A stretch of DNA of 64,000 nt from Narthecium ossifragum. Taxonomy: Eukaryota; Streptophyta; Magnoliopsida; Dioscoreales; Nartheciaceae. Every line of letters begins with the position of its first letter. The first letter of the stretch is position 1. The stretch covers positions 26,069,717 to 26,133,716 of the forward strand of contig OY986966.1 of NCBI GenBank assembly GCA_963920575.1, given 5' to 3'. Below the pieces are notes generated by a model that was not told the origin of the DNA, searched no databases, and was given only the letters and a program-made list of their open reading frames with translations. Of the stretch, positions 32,494 to 43,184 are shown piece after piece. The position numbers and the translations under genes were made by a program.

Positions 32494-34161
32494 TACCCAC
32501 GGATAGCATACTCGCCCGTCCGGCATAGAGCAGTGCGGTGGCTTGGCCAATCAGCCCAGAACCGCGGCTCATAGTGGAAGGCCCTCTTGTACCCCCGGGC
32601 TTCCTTGGCTCCCATGTGGAAGTGGGTTGGCCTTAGTGGGGCGGCGAGAATGGTCTGTATGATCTGAATTGCCGAAGCACCCGATCAGGATGGTACGGCT
32701 CGACGTGCTCCCCGCTGCTTATGGTGCCGAGGAAAAAGCTAATATCATCACGAGGGAATGGGCCTCCTCTATATCTGACGTATGGGTCCCACACAACCTG
32801 CAACCATACTCATAGTAAGGGAATCAATATTTGATCACTACTGAATATATTACAAAATTCAACTCGGAGTCAGACAAAGATTACAACTCACCTGATGTCT
32901 ACTCAGGGAATCAATCTCTGCGCGCCATTGAAGCAGAGCCATTTCCGGATCCTGACCTGGATCTTTGTGATCCAGCCACGCAAGAGCAGTCGGCGCGTCA
33001 ACCGTGTATTCTGGGTCGGGCTGTGGCTTTATAATTACCGGGAGGTGATCATATATCCATGCCTGCATTAATTAAAAAAATGTGGGTCGGTCACAATTAT
33101 TGGTATTATATCACGAAGCAGATGTTTTAAAAGTACGTACCTCCACCAGAGTCAAGTATCCGCCAATTGCCCTTGTCCCCCATCGACTGGCAAAGCCAAG
33201 CATGCGATAGAGGTAGACGGGGCCGGTGGCACCCCACGCATACTCACACACGGTATCCAAGTCTGTGAGGGCAGAAAGGCAGGACACGTGAACCTTCGAC
33301 CCCGATTTGTCGTAAAAAAGGGTGCAACCCAGCAAATACATGATGTATGCCTTGACAGAGCACTCCAGGCCGACCTTGCGGAGAGTGCACTCTCTCCTCA
33401 GCCAGGTCATACTGACTGACAGCCCCCTCCCATCCAACTGGCTCGCTGCCTCTGCTTCACTGACTCCCAAATTAACCTTCATAAGCGCTTTCAGCTGAGA
33501 GACTTTCAGCTTGCACTCTTCAAGCGACCTACCCGTGACGGGGATGCCCAGTATACGGCTCACGTCACCCAAAGTGATCGTCATCTCTCCACAGGGCAGG
33601 TGGAACGTGTTGGTCTCCGGGTGCCACCTCTCGACGAACGCCGACACCAGGGCACTGCTGATAGTCTTGTAAGAACACACCGTCAGATTTGCTAGACCGG
33701 TGGCCTCCACGGCATTCTTAAAGTCTTGCCATTCGATGCCGTCCCATTTCGTAGTGGATAGCCCATGCGCATAAATTTTTAGTGGCCCACGCTCCTACGT
33801 TGAGAAGAAGGGGAAAAGTGAGCAGACTTTGATATAAACACGGCATGATATAAAAAAAAACTCAGCTTTTTTTTACCGCTCCAGCCCATATCCGATATGC
33901 CACGTGTGTTTTGAACTCCGTCAAAACCGACCGGTCAACAGGCCCACCAGGGATGGGTGCCTCGTCGTCAGACACCTCTTCCTCTTCTCCAGGGCCATCA
34001 ACCATCAAGGCACCCTCTGGGATCTCCTCTGGAATCTCCTCAGGTACCGCTCTCCTCCTCCTAGCTGAGGCCGTCGGCCGGTCACCGCGGGCGGATGAAG
34101 ATGTCAAGGCCGCCGAAGATGAAGAGGCTCCGGCGGGTGCTTTTCCCCTTGGACGAACCAT
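32494..34161 (-). pseudogene. PMD gene of MULE2 (better preserved 5' part)
   Basis: Exons are 33877-34161 (95 codons), 33141-33794 (218), 32892-33062 (57) and about 32494-32797, all with GT/AG borders in phase. The protein starts MVRPRGKAPAGASSSSAA, then an acidic linker (GPGEEEEVSDDEAPIPGG), then the PMD core (VSAFVERWHPETNTFHLPCG, SRILGIPVTGRSLEE, AYIMYLLGCTLFYDK, ASRWGTRAIGGYLTLVE, AWIYDHLPV). Compared with MULE1, exons 1-3 are open, but exon 4 has a small deletion near HPDRVLRQF that shifts the frame. The 3' end is lost at the OTU junction. It is useful as the reference for the broken MULE1 copy. Confidence 0.8.
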
Positions 34162-34194
34162 TTAACGGTTTTGAAAAAGAAATGTAAAGATTAG

Positions 34195-34445
34195 TAGATC
34201 GTTTCGGTATCCATATACCGGAAATTAAGCGTTATTAACGGTACCTAAGTACCGGTAATAAAGCATACATATCGGTATTAAGTTACCGATAGTATAGAAT
34301 AAATATCGGTACCTGGATACCGAACGAGCTCTTTTCCATACAGCAACAAACGTATTGATCGGTACCTATGTACCGATCAATAATCCTATCATATCGGTGA
34401 ATATATACCGATATGATAGTGAATCATTCGGTTGTCTTGTACCGA
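34195..34445. repeat. CGGTA...TACCG palindrome array of MULE2
   Basis: This is the inverse of 1410-1675. Most sequence differences between the two arrays fall in the loops (for example AAA against ATA) while stems stay paired. Confidence 0.7.
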
Positions 34446-35009
34446 TTGATACGTATAAAACTAAAAGGTCGGAACCCATTGGAAAAATTTGAAAATCTTG
34501 AAAAAAAACGCATTCGGAGAACAATGCTGCAAAACCAATGCTATATATGCAAAGACAATGCATTTCATGCAACAAGAAATGAAAAACTCACTTGTTGTGA
34601 AATCTCACTCGACGGTTCTCACTCGACGGACTCGACGGAGACGTGGATAGCTCGCCGGCGAGGCTCTGCCGCAGGTGTAGGGAGGCTGGCAACGTTCGGG
34701 AGAGGGCGTTGGGAAGGTGGAGGGAGATGGTCGGGAGAGTGAAGAGAGGGAGAGACTTCGGTAGAAGAGGGAGGGAGGAAGTCTCGGTAGAAGAGGGGAA
34801 GAAGGTAGGGGCTGGAGTGGGGTGAGGAGTACTGTAGGTATTTTGGGTTTTGTTTGGGGTGGAGTGGGGGTGTTATTAGTGTGGTGTGGGGTTTTGAGGG
34901 TAGTTTAGGTAAGTAGATTTATTTTGTGTAGCGTGTTAAGTGAAACCTGGGGTTTTCAAACTTGGGCTGGGATGTGTAGAGTAAATGTGGTGTGTTGAGT
35001 CCAAATGGT

Positions 35010-35028
35010 GGTGCGGATAACCGCACCC
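35010..35028. repeat. MULE2 outer terminal hairpin
   Basis: GGTGCGG ATAA CCGCACC, with one loop change against MULE1. An A-run follows. Confidence 0.75.
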
Positions 35029-35029
35029 T

Positions 35030-35638
35030 AAAAAAAAAGGAAAAGGGTTCAAATCCTGAGCCGGACTCGTTTATTTAAAGTCCTCTGTCCCACGCTCAAA
35101 GGTTCAATACTTTAAAAGAAAATTGTGGATGAGTCGCAAGAACTACACAACTAAAAAAGTGGGGTGCATATTGCTATAGGCGAGTAATTTTTTACGGGAA
35201 AGAATGCAAATCCTTTAGATTGAGTTTGGAGGATCTAACTGTGATTCAGCGTAGTGATTACAAATTAATTAGAGCCCTTATTAGGAGCCACGATACAACG
35301 CACCATATGGGTATATATGCATTATGTGCACTTTACGTGGTCCACCTATGTGATCGCTGACATGAATTTCCACGTCAGCAAAATATTTTTATTGTAGTCA
35401 AAACATTTTACGATATCTCCGTCTTCCTCTATGATAGAAAGAAGAGTGACAGAAAATGCTGATATATACACAAATTCCATGCAACAATAAAGCCATATTA
35501 TTCTGCTTTTGTTTCTCCCCTAACTAGTTCAAAAATTGGTTAATTTTTTTTAATGAAATAAAATTTGTTGTCTAATGTACAATTTTTGCTATGTAATATG
35601 CCATGTGAGCATGTACACTATTATACGAGTGTAGCCAT
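35030..35638. other. Intergenic, nothing recognised
   Basis: Low-complexity A/T-rich sequence follows the MULE2 terminus. No frame, RNA gene or element boundary is supported. Confidence 0.4.
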
Positions 35639-35701
35639 TAAGAATATTAGGGATCTGCATCCATCACAACTATCACGTTGATATTCTCTCCTTATATAGC
35701 A

Positions 35702-36075
35702 CTAGGTGGTGGGCCCGTGCCACCTGGCACGGCTAACTGTCCGCCCCCACTATCTCTATTATAACTTACGCCACATCAGCCACTATCCTTTTTTTTTGTT
35801 TATTTAATTATAATTTTATACCACGTGTATGCCATATGTGTATAAGTTTATGACTGAGATAATGAGTCATAAAAGTAACTACCCTTGGATCTTATAAGGT
35901 AGATAAGTATGTATATTTAAAACTAATTTCCTGACTTATGATTATAAGGATGTATATTTAAAACTAACCTACGGAATATAATAAAAATATACAAAATTAA
36001 CTTAGGAAAATATACATGTAAATCAACTAATAGGAGGTAAATGATTGTAACCGTTTTTGCTCCTTATAAGGTTGA
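35702..36075 (-). mobile_element. Non-autonomous Helitron inside the copia 5' LTR
   Basis: Read on the minus strand it starts TCAACCTTATAAGGAGC and ends with the hairpin CCGTGCCAGGTGGCACGG, a short spacer and CTAG. It sits between A35701 and T36076. The undisturbed 3' LTR at 37547-37560 reads GCATGATAGATTT, exactly the empty site ...GCA|TGATAG. This gives 374 bp with confirmed ends and no target duplication, as expected for Helitrons. Confidence 0.92.
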
Positions 36076-36264
36076 TGATAGATTTATTCTTCTTTCCTTG
36101 TATAGCATGATAGATTTGATTGGTCATTAACCTAGGCTACGTTACACTATAAAACGATGTAACCTTTGTCCTATAATATATACATGAAAAAGACAAATTC
36201 TCCCGTGCTTTGTTTCTTAACATGGTATTATCGTGATCTATGATCATGCGATCCTCTTGTTATC

Positions 36265-37350
36265 ATGTCTTCCACCACCAACTGCAACTCCGATTTAGAA
36301 TCTCTGGTCACCAATCATGTGACCAATCCGACATCACAATCCATTAGTGATATCTCTTCTCTGTACTTCATTCACTTGGCATATCATCCAGGCGCCATGC
36401 TCATCTCCGCATTGCTCACCGGCGACAACTACTCTACATGGAAACGTGCAATGAAGATGGCGTTAAATGCCAAAAACAAATTGGGTTTTGTTGATGGGTC
36501 TCTCTTCCCAAACCAATCGGAGATGCTGCTTCCATTCAATTATGGGTGCGATGCAATGATATGGTTCTATCATGGCTCCTAAAGTCGATTGACAAAATGC
36601 TCACGGGTAGTCTTATATACTACAACACTCCTAGAGAGGTATGGCTTGATCTTGATAGCCAGTTTTCACATAGCAATAATCCTCTTATTTTCAAGTTTTT
36701 TGGTTTTTTTTGACAAGCTGAGCCCTAAGGCTGGTGAAAAGTTACAAGAGGAGACCTCTACAAGATACACAGACTAGAACCGAGGGGGGGGGGGGGGGGG
36801 GGGGGGTAAGCCCTGTTCTCTGCACCAAACGGAACTAGCAGAGGAAACCCTACCAGTTCTAGCTAGCCGGTAGAACTGGTAGGGTAAGCCATGTTCTATG
36901 CACCAAAAGGAACTAGCAGAGGAAACCCTACCAGTTCTAGCTAGTGAGTCAACGACCTAGTTCTCCATACGTATTTTCAAGTTGAAGCGAGAAGTTTCTA
37001 CTCTTCGCCAAGACTTAATGTCAATTGATGTTTATTACAACACATTCAAAGCGTATTGGGATGAGTTAAATATGCTTTGTTCCACTCCGAGTTGCACTTG
37101 TGGTGCACTCAATGACTTGAACACCATGCAAGACATTGAAAGAGTCTTTCAATTTTTTTATGGGACTCAATGATTCTTATTCTTCTATTCAAAGCCAGAT
37201 TTGAGCTATGGATCCTCTACCGATCATGAGCAAAGTTTTTGCTATTATCCATCAAGAGGAGACACAACGTCTTCTCCATCTTCCATCAAGTACACGATGT
37301 ATCAGCAATGAATGCTTCTCGGCCTAACCGTGTCCCTGAAAGAAAAGGAC
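36265..37350 (+). pseudogene. Copia gag remnant
   Basis: The N-terminal gag words HPGAMLISALLTGDNYSTWKR and ALNAKNKLGFVDGSL are typical of plant copia. The frame then shifts (SIDKMLTGSLIYYNTPREVW). A LINE piece interrupts it, and it continues with LKREVSTLRQDLMSIDVYY and AYWDELNMLC, then a basic tail (RPNRVPERKGRGRG). It has several stops and is not functional. Confidence 0.75.
36696..36971 (-). mobile_element. Short 5'-truncated LINE in copia gag
   Basis: TATTTTCAAG flanks it at 36686-36695 and 36972-36981. On the minus strand it ends AGGGCTCAGCTTGTCAAAAA, the same 3' end as the LINE at 27094-28033. It contains a G22 run (36785-36806) and two tandem ~78-bp units (AAGCCNTGTTCT..., about 36808-36943). 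Confidence 0.8.
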
Positions 37351-37699
37351 GTGGTCGAGGTCGCTCGGATATTGTTTACTCAGAGTCCGTTTGGCATCTC
37401 GGGATCCCGGCGGATAGGCGGATCCCGCTGTTGCACAGCGGGATCCGACATTTGGATATCGCACGGATCCCGAAAAATGGGGGGTATTGAGAATATTAGG
37501 AATTTGCATCCATCATAGCTATCACGTTGATATTCTCTTCTTATACAGCATGATAGATTTATTCTTCTTTTCCTTGTATATCATGATAGATTTATTCTTG
37601 TTTCCTTGTATAGCATGATAGATTTGATTGACCACTAACCTAGTCTACGTTACACAATAAAAGACAAATTCTCCCATGCTTTGTTTCTTAACAGTAACA

Positions 37700-40610
37700 T
37701 GGTATCATAGCATCGACATATGAGAGAATGGGGCGAATGTCGGAGATATACATAACCCTTGCTAGAGAGTAGTCAAGCTATGGATTAAACATCAGATGAC
37801 GTCATTCGTTGCATAGACGGCCTCGAGCATCGTCACAATGCTTTCTTATATCTAATCTTTAGTAGATTGATGTGTGCACGGTCTCTGTTGTTCGTATTAC
37901 GATTGGAGTGGTTCAAGTAATATCTTTTAGACGTTTAGTTTAAATTAGAGTAACTGAAGACAACTCATGAGAGGATGAAGCGGGGTTGGAACCTAAGATC
38001 TCTACTGTGATACCAAGTTATTCTAACTAAAGTTTAAACGTTGGGAGAGGATCAGTGCTTACACTTGTGTAAGATGATTGAGTGGCTAGTCTTCGAATGT
38101 GCCTTTACTGTGTGTGTTGTTGTAGACTGCAGATCAGGTGTTTGATGGTTTGAGTCAACGGAGCCTAACTTTTTCGAAAATTAAAAAATATGCCAATCAT
38201 AAATGATTCGAATAAATCAACTTATTTAAGCTCGAATAGAATCACATCGATCGAATGTTATCTTGTCTAACAGTCAATACACTTGTCTTTTCGCATAAAT
38301 CAAACTTAATTCAGAGTAAATAGCATCAATCTTCATAAAAAGCATCAAGCAAGTTGTCCGAAAAGCATGCACAGGAAGTCCGACGACTGGCCGGCCGGTC
38401 GCCGGAATGCCATCCGGCGTCTAAGTAAAGAAGTTCCTCAGAAACCTTTGAGCTACCCATGGAAATCCATTTGATGTCGGCAGCCGCCGTTCCTTTCGAT
38501 CGCCCTTGCTAAAGAAATTTTAAAGGAAAAAACACAAAGAATAACGGTGATTTAATTCGATCTTGTAGTCTCCTTTCCCTTTTTTTTTTCTGTTTCCCCT
38601 AACATGTTTAGCATTTGGTTTTGGTTGCAGGTAGGGGTTTTCCTTGAGCATCTTCAAAAGCAATGGACAATAAAGTGAAACCTTAGCTGGAGAAGGAATA
38701 TATGACAAACCACTTGCAGGTAGGTGTGCTACTACTACTCTCTTAATTCTTTTCCTTCTTGTGTGAGTGTTTTAAGATCTATGTCTAATCCTAGGTTGTA
38801 ATCTCATCTGATCAAATCTGCGATGCCACGAACCGATCTCGCGTCTGACTTTTCTCATCAATTTGTCATCTAAAAAACGCCGACATTCGCCCTGATCCGA
38901 AATTGATACCTTCCATGTTTTCAGATAATTTGCATCTTCTTTTCTTGGCGGACATGAAAACACTCCAATTCCACACATTTTTACATATGCTTCGACAGCA
39001 AGGCAGAAAAAGTGGAGATAATTAACCACTAGTGAAAGACAAAAAATTTATATGGTCTATCAGAGGGGAAAGCTCTGGAATTCTCTTGATAGGTAGGGGA
39101 TTAATAGAATGCAGTAAAACGCTCTTTCTGGATATGTACAATTGCTGTCCTCTTTAATTCCTTTCTTCTTTTGCCTAATGGGAGATACCCACATCTGGTT
39201 CTTGCCAATTGGGCTATCTATCCATAGATAAGCATGAGGGAATTGGATGTGGATAGAAGAAGTGACATATATGGTGGTTGTTGGTGTTGGATATATGTTT
39301 CTGAAATTGTATACCGTTCATGTTGCAAAAAAGTAAATGATTCGCTTGCATTGGTTAAATATATATGATTGAAATATATAAGGGAAAGTAATAGAAATGT
39401 GTTACTAATTAGCTAATTTATCTGTAAGAATATAGTTAAGCATGAATTCGAATTTGGGCATCGAAGCAGCGATCATGAATTCGAACTTGTATGAATTATT
39501 TAGCCCAACATACGAGAAAATGTGCTTTGAAAATAAAAAAAACTAGTATGGGGAGGTTTCTTTGGTGTTGCAGTCGAGCAACAAGAGATCAGCATGCTGA
39601 TCTCAGATTCTGTTTCTGCGAAAAGCTTTTGCAGATGAGAATCTTAATTTGGATGACCTGCAGGAAGTTGAAAGTTGAGCATTGGATAGACTTAAAACTT
39701 TCTACACCTCAGAAGATGCTCCGAGGAAAGTGACTCGCAGCTTCATTGATCTTTTTGCTATGAAAACTCAGCTTAATTCTGCCATTTCTTAGGTAAAATC
39801 CAGCAAACTTGATCGAGAACTGACATCCGAGAAGGGTGACAATAACGCGCACACATGCAAGTTCCTAAAAGTAGCCTATAAGCTTAAGGATCTCAGAATC
39901 AAATCTCACCAGAAAAGGATGAAACTAAAGATAAGCTGTACGTCATAATCTTTCTTTCTTAGAAGCAAGAGCGCATCACCACCTAAACCTGAAGCAATTA
40001 GCCTAATTTTCAACTTTTCAACATGCACCAATTGTGAATGTCCTCCTACAGGAGCATTCCGCACTGTGTTCTTCATGGGCTATGACCATGGCCCCACTGT
40101 ACATCAGCGACACCCCGTCCACTCTCCTCTCGCCACGTGGCATTCCTCGGAAAACATGTTTTCCTAATGCCAGTGCTTAGAAAACTAATAAGAATGCAAG
40201 GCATCCCATGCTGATGATATCTTGTAGTTGTAGGCCCTCCTTCTAATGAGTCTAAACACAAGAAGATCAAGCTCCAAACCATTATCAGAGTTCATTTCTG
40301 GCACTAATTAAAATTATGCAGTGGGGGATGTCACTACGTACCCGAAATATTCTTGGTGGGCCTCTGACAAACTGCTAACATTATCCATTCCCTTTGTTTA
40401 AAATCTTTGCTAGCTCAATATGTGTTGCACATGCATGCAAGGTTTGAACCTAGTTCACTTTCATGGCAATGATCAAAGGGACATTTTTGGGCATATATAC
40501 CACAATATTTCCTTAGAACATTCTCTTTTCCTTTCCTTTTTCTTTTTTTTTTTCTTTTTCCCCCCTCGATTTCCAGTTTAAAAAATCCAATCCAATCCTT
40601 GTCACAAGCC
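37700..40610. other. Intergenic; possible gene relic at 39560-39790
   Basis: A minus-strand tRNA-Met primer-like word lies near 38010. At 39560-39790 a broken frame reads FADENLNLDDLQEVE, then LDRLKTFYTSEDAPRKVTR and SFIDLFAMKTQLNSA. This looks like a decayed exon, but I do not recognise the family. The remainder up to the glutaredoxin promoter shows nothing codable. Confidence 0.35.
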
Positions 40611-40618
40611 TATATATA
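40611..40618 (+). promoter_or_regulatory. TATA box of the glutaredoxin gene
   Basis: TATATATA lies 213 bp upstream of the ATG. The leader between contains a CT microsatellite (about 40750-40780). Confidence 0.6.
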
Positions 40619-40830
40619 CTTGCCACCCTTCAAGCCAAGTCCACCACAACTCAAACTCTCTCCCTTAATAGCTCCCTTAATAGCTCAAGCTAGCCTTCAA
40701 AGTGTCCTCATTTTAGCTTTAGCTCTCTTCCTCCAAGTCCAAGCCTTCTTCTCTCTCTCTCTCTCTCTTCTTCTCTCCTGCATTATCATCACATAGTAAG
40801 TAGTCCATTAAAATAACATCTGAGATCGAA

Positions 40831-41142
40831 ATGGACAGAGTGACGAGGCTGGCATCGCAGCGGGCAGTCGTGATCTTCAGCGTGAGCTCGTGCTGCATGT
40901 GCCACACCATCAAGAGGCTCTTCTGCGAGCTCGGTGTCAATCCTGCCATTTACGAACTCGATGAGGATCCAAAAGGCCGCGATATGGAGAAGGCGCTGGT
41001 TAAGCTCCTTGGCCGGAGTCCGCCGGTGCCTGCAGTGTTCATCGGCGGCAAGCTTGTCGGTCCTACTGACAAGGTCATGTCCCTCCACCTTAGCGGCAAT
41101 TTGGTGCCACTCCTCCGTGATGCTGGTGCTCTATGGCTCTAA
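40831..41142 (+). CDS. CC-type (class III, ROXY-like) glutaredoxin
   Basis: The single-exon 103-residue protein [16 protein letters not shown]... has the land-plant-specific CCMC active site in [13 protein letters not shown] (about residues 21-24). The cis-Pro motif is [14 protein letters not shown], and the glutathione-site glycines are at [13 protein letters not shown]. Near the C-terminus is an LxxLL-type LVPLL followed by the terminal ALWL. In this family, those C-terminal motifs mediate interaction with TGA bZIP factors and TOPLESS-type co-repressors in the nucleus, with roles in flower development, nitrogen and stress signalling. Length and domain are complete, the codons are GC-rich, and an AATAAA lies at 41210-41215. 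It is very probably a functional host gene. Which ROXY it is cannot be told. Confidence 0.95.
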   Translation: MDRVTRLASQRAVVIFSVSSCCMCHTIKRLFCELGVNPAIYELDEDPKGRDMEKALVKLLGRSPPVPAVFIGGKLVGPTDKVMSLHLSGNLVPLLRDAGALWL

Positions 41143-41149
41143 TTAATTA

Positions 41150-42374
41150 ATATCATCTGCTCTTCAGCAGCAAGCAGCCTTTTTGTTTCTATATATGAGA
41201 GTATGGAAAAATAAATTACGAAGTACTCAACTGTTTTAGGTTTACAGTTATGCCAAAGTCAAGTATCACTCCTTTTTTATGGAGTATACTTAACGAGTTG
41301 TTATGAGTTTTCCAATCCATCAAAGTCTAATGTATCTTCTCTGCTTTGTTATACAATGTGCTTTAGCAAATGTAGCAAATGTAGCAAATGTGAGTGATCA
41401 CCAAAAATATAATCTATGCAATGGTTGGCTACACTAATTAATGTAGATCTCTAGCATTTGGTGCCACTAATCCTCTTTTTTCGCTCAAGCTTTTTCTGAT
41501 TCCTTGCTTTATCAACGAACCGAAAGATAAGACATTCGAAATGGTTAAGCATTAGAGATTTGTTCTTTAATTCTTGTTTAAGAACTCTGAAGTGTTCATG
41601 CCAATTAAGAGTATCTTCATATTTAATGCATACTTTCCGACCAATGTAATTAGTTATGTCTTCGGCCACTTTAGCTTTAATGCAAAAGTTCATTCCCGTC
41701 TAATCAGAGCTAAGTCATCGATCACTTTAGATCAAAGGAAGAGTTTACTTCTGCCCAGGCACAATTTTTTTTTAATTGCATAGTTGAGTCAAAGGCTAAA
41801 GCGTCGACGGACGGCTACAAAATAGATAGAACAGGAGGTCCACCAGCAAAGATGGCCTCGTTACTGCGCAGGCACATACATACATGATGTCAACTACTTG
41901 ATATCTGTCGAGATGGCGTTCGGATGCATTCTCAGCTGAAGTGTGGCGAACTTGTGTTCATCCAGATTCGAAGATTAATTCAAAGGGGATGGATGCTTGA
42001 TCTCTGTAGAGGCGGTCGGTGTTCAATGCAGAAGCGCTACTTGAAGGAAAATATTTTCTTCGCTTAATTGTGGTGAGAAACATGGTAATCTATAGACCCA
42101 TTGGCTTTAAATCTAAGTGCAAGCAAGAAGATCAAAAAGGAGGGGAAACATAAGGAATTCTGCTTTAATGGGTAGCTAGCTATGGTATTCCACCATATCC
42201 AAATGCCGCAGAGAAAAAAAGGAGAAATCGTCAGCAACTGTGGATAGAGGAGGAATATGAATCAGACAACCAACCACCCACCGGTAGAATTCTATGCGGC
42301 CAAAGTTATGAGAACTGGTGCAACCCCACGATGGCTCTTTGTGACACGTAAGATTCTCTTGTTTAAGAGTCGTA
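41150..42374. other. Intergenic, nothing recognised
   Basis: It contains a short TAGCAAATG triplicate (about 41365-41391) and otherwise no codable or element-like structure. Confidence 0.4.
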
Positions 42375-43006
42375 TCATTGTCCTTATATGAGGCTATGGT
42401 TATCAGGGGTGAGCAGAACCGAACCGAACCCGAAAAACCGAATCGAACCGAATTAGTTCGGTCCATTCGGTTCGGTTCTTCGGTCCATTCGGTTCGGTTC
42501 GGTTCTTGAAAAAAAACTTCGATTCTCGGTTCGGTTCTTGAAAAAAAAATTCGGTTCGGGTCAGAACCGAATAACCCGACTACCCATTAACCCGTTAACC
42601 TAGACTACCCACTAACCCAAACTACCCACTAACCGAAATTTCGGTTCGGTTCGGAACCGAAATTTTCGGTTCGGTTCGGTTCCAAGCCGAATTTCGGTTA
42701 TTTGGAACCGAAAAATTCGGTTCGGTTCGGTTCGGTTCCAATGGTAATTCGGTTCGGTTCGGTTCTCTAAAATCTGGACCGAAAAAAATTCGGTTCTTCG
42801 GTTCTGGACCGAGAACCGAACCGAAGAACCGAATGCTCACCCCTAATGGTTATAAGTGAAGCTTTCGTTGTCCTACGTGGCGGGAGAAGGTGCCTATGTG
42901 GCGACATGATAATCCTAAGTTGAAGGGGATTAGTAGGAGGAAGTTATTGGGTGGTTATTGGGGTGGGGTTGATGGTTATCCTGTCATGTGGTAGGAACAC
43001 AACTAG
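42375..43006 (+). mobile_element. Non-autonomous Helitron with nested hAT MITE
   Basis: It starts TCATTGTCCTTATATGAGG after A42374 and ends with a wobble-paired hairpin (CCTGTCATGTGGTAGG) and AACACAACTAG before T43007. Without the MITE it is about 180-190 bp and collinear with the Helitron split around the CACTA element (49707-49762 plus 63532-63664), confirming both ends. Confidence 0.85.
42396..42853. mobile_element. hAT-type MITE built of GGTTCGGTTCGG repeats
   Basis: The element at 42404-42845 (442 bp) has termini CAGGGGTGAGCA and TGCTCACCCCTA, flanked by the 8-bp duplication ATGGTTAT (42396-42403 and 42846-42853). The inside is almost wholly GGTTCGGTTC/GAACCGAACC repeat in both directions, so the whole can fold back. 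The 8-bp duplication and TAGGGGTG-type ends are hAT features. Confidence 0.9.
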
Positions 43007-43184
43007 TATATATATCATCATTATATAGAGAGATGGTAGGAACACAACTAGTATATAAATTAACCTTTTGTGGAGCTTACGTGGAGAGGGAGTTAGTGGG
43101 GGAGAGAGAGGGTTAGTGAGAAGTTATTAAGAAAAGTGGCAAGAGAGCGTAGTTACCCTGCCATGTGACAGGGGGATTTACTAG
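43007..43184 (+). mobile_element. Helitron remnants with further CTAG ends
   Basis: A 37-bp mini-copy (43015-43051) has TCATCATTATATAGAG at one end and GGAACACAACTAG at the other. A second CTAG end (43181-43184) is preceded by the hairpin CCCTGCCATGTGACAGGG. All lie in TATATA stretches, the preferred A|T target. Confidence 0.6.

Larger units (their letters stand above)
32072..35028. mobile_element. MULE2: truncated, internally deleted copy in inverted orientation
   Basis: From 35028 inward, the sequence is the inverse of MULE1 from 840 to about 3300 and 5845-5910: terminal hairpin, C/T-rich leader, palindrome array, PMD exons 1-4. At about 32493 it switches to the OTU gene, so the PMD 3' end, the spacer and the OTU 3' end are deleted. 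The other terminus is absent; the copy stops at the Cassandra element. The flank after 35028 gives no convincing target duplication. Confidence 0.8.
35639..37693 (+). mobile_element. Decayed Ty1/copia retrotransposon with nested insertions
   Basis: The 5' LTR (35639-36222) contains a Helitron (35702-36075); without it the LTR is about 210 bp, as is the 3' LTR (37488-37693). A tRNA-Met-like primer site (TGGTATTATCGTGATC) begins at 36223. gag remains at 36265-36695 and 36982-37350. The pol region is gone. A primer-site-like TGGTATCATAGC also follows the right LTR at 37699, so the block may be part of a tandem. Short GGATCCCG words lie at 37405-37470. Confidence 0.75.
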
